Part shown: piece by piece, positions 63,118 to 64,000 of the stretch | Layout of the letters: every line of letters starts with the position of its first letter | Numbering within the stretch: position 1 is the stretch's first letter | NCBI RefSeq assembly: GCF_030816915.1 | Contig: NZ_JAUSYN010000002.1 | Span: 1,091,501 to 1,155,500, forward strand | Origin: Streptomyces sp. B3I8 | Lineage (GTDB): Bacteria > Actinomycetota > Actinomycetes > Streptomycetales > Streptomycetaceae | Direction: 5' to 3' | DNA length: 64,000 bases | Notes under the pieces: generated by a model | Database searches by the model: none | Seen by the model: only the letters and a program-made list of their open reading frames with translations | Told to the model about the DNA's origin: nothing | Position numbers and translations under genes: made by a program

Positions 63118-64000
63118 CAGGGGATGAGGTTCTTCCGTGTGGTTCCCGCGCCGTTCCCGTTCCCCATGTCCGCCCCGCTTCCCGTGTGTGCCGTGTCCGT
63201 AGCGTTCGCCGTGTGTGCCGAGGTCGCAGTGCTCGGCGTGTTCGCCGTGTTCACGGCGTCCGTCGTGTCGACCTGACTCTGCGTGTGAGCCGTGTGAGCC
63301 GTGTGAGCCGTCTTCGACATGTCTGCCGCGTTCGCCGCGCCCTCGACGTTGCTCGCCTGCACCAGGAAGTGCGGGCGCCGCTTGACCTCGTAGTAGATGC
63401 GGCCGGTGTACTCCCCCACGACGCCCAGCATCACCATCTGTACGCCGGCCAGCGCGGTGACGACGGTGATCGTCGTGACGTAACCGGGGGTGCGGACGCC
63501 GTTGACGGCGGCCGCGCCCACGATCCACGCGGTGTAGAGCGCGGCGCACGTCAGCAGGCCCAGGCCGAGGTGGAGGGCGGCGCGCAGGGGCCGGTTGTTG
63601 AACGACAGCAGCCCGTCGAGGCCGTAGTTGAGCAGGGACTTCAGCGTCCAGGAGCTGCGCCCGTGGGTGCGCACCTCGTTCTCGTAGGCGAGCGTCGTGC
63701 CGGGAAAGCCCACCCAGGCGAACAGGCCCTTGGAGAAGCGGTTGTACTCGCTCATGGACAGCACCGCGTCCACCACGCGCCGGGACAGCAGCCGGAAGTC
63801 CCCGACGCCGTCGACGAGCCGGACGTCGACGAGCCGGTTGACGATCCGGTAGTACAGGCGGGCGGTGAGGGTCCGGGTGAAGCGGTCGCCGCTCCGGTCG
63901 CGGCGGGCCATCACCTGGTCGTAGCCCTCTTCGTGCAGCTCCACCATGCGGCGGATCAGCCGCGGCGGGTGCTGCAGGTCGGAGTCCATGACGATGACAC
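63117..64000 (-). CDS. Family 2 glycosyltransferase, GtrB/DPM1-like (N-terminus outside window)
   Basis: Incomplete: the N-terminal about 90 residues lie past the edge. It starts inside the GT2 domain at VIVMDSDLQHPPRLIRRMVE (the DxD-like site), continues through GVGDFRLLSRRVVDAVLSM, and carries two C-terminal membrane helices. It probably loads sugar onto polyprenyl phosphate with GtrA. The final about 80 residues are a Thr/Ala/Asn/His-rich tail with TAHTAH repeats, encoded by GTGTGAGCC units; unlike the family. Confidence 0.9.
   Translation of the reverse strand, partial: VIVMDSDLQHPPRLIRRMVELHEEGYDQVMARRDRSGDRFTRTLTARLYYRIVNRLVDVRLVDGVGDFRLLSRRVVDAVLSMSEYNRFSKGLFAWVGFPGTTLAYENEVRTHGRSSWTLKSLLNYGLDGLLSFNNRPLRAALHLGLGLLTCAALYTAWIVGAAAVNGVRTPGYVTTITVVTALAGVQMVMLGVVGEYTGRIYYEVKRRPHFLVQASNVEGAANAADMSKTAHTAHTAHTQSQVDTTDAVNTANTPSTATSAHTANATDTAHTGSGADMGNGNGAGTTRKNLIP

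Overview
The window is chromosomal DNA from a Streptomyces. It is very GC-rich, many starts are GTG (one TTG), and neighbouring genes often overlap by four bases (GTGA/ATGA). It carries ssgB, a sporulation gene confined to sporulating actinomycetes. Gene order matches, from memory, the S. coelicolor segment running from secD-yajC-ruv (about SCO1516) to the arg cluster (about SCO1580). I see no insertion sequence, prophage, CRISPR array or rRNA. This is core chromosome with a few locally unusual loci.

Layout. 1-6.3 kb: secD (cut by the edge), yajC, ruvCAB, a YebC-family regulator, and the PLP synthase pair pdxS/pdxT; pdxT carries a one-base frameshift. 6.5-10 kb: a LemA-like protein, then an overlapping phosphatidylinositol / PI-mannoside operon (pgsA, acyltransferase, pimA). 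10.4-15.1 kb: an EF-G-like GTPase, a membrane protein and a HIT protein. 15.1-15.8 kb: about 700 bp with no convincing gene, where I expected thrS. 15.8-22.4 kb: exonuclease, two tRNA-Val(CAC), an SRPBCC protein, ssgB, a CGNR zinc-finger protein, a 50-aa membrane protein, a DsbA-like protein and a double GNAT protein. 22.5-25.1 kb: pabB-pabC and a tRNA cluster (Gly, Cys, three Val-GAC). 25-29.9 kb: zinc ribbon protein, phosphotransferase, Ser/Thr kinase and SPOUT methyltransferase. 29.9-37.1 kb: corrinoid/siroheme genes cobA, a BluB-CobT fusion with a disordered N-terminal region of about 740 residues, and cobL. 38-41.3 kb: the methionine importer metNIQ, preceded by a possible Cys/Met-containing leader peptide and an 18-bp palindrome. 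41.6-49.5 kb: small membrane proteins, GNAT, a sigma-like factor, glpQ1, an acyltransferase, an aldo/keto reductase, argH and a PNPOx-like protein. 50.3-57.5 kb: a two-component system divergent from a tandem pair of ferric-reductase-like proteins, each followed by a small FMN-binding protein, with apbE last. 57.6-62.6 kb: argR and argCJBD. 62.7-64 kb: GtrA and a family 2 glycosyltransferase cut by the edge.

The most interesting locus is 50.3-57.5 kb. Both reductases keep four haem-ligand histidines at NOX-like 14/13 spacing plus FAD and NAD(P)H sites. Both FMN proteins carry the SGAT flavinylation motif on a single-pass anchor with a twin-arginine-like start. ApbE, the enzyme that attaches FMN, closes the operon but has no visible signal peptide. 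The intergenic region toward the two-component genes holds two pairs of 11-bp-spaced direct repeats of the kind OmpR-type regulators bind. I read it as a regulated, duplicated trans-membrane electron-export module with possible flavinylation before Tat export.

Other points: a RecA-NDp (PafBC-type) promoter fits upstream of ruvC; candidate ARG boxes lie upstream of argH and argC; a PHO-box half site lies upstream of glpQ1. Short tandem repeats occur at many gene ends and spacers, and several proteins have low-complexity tails encoded by them.
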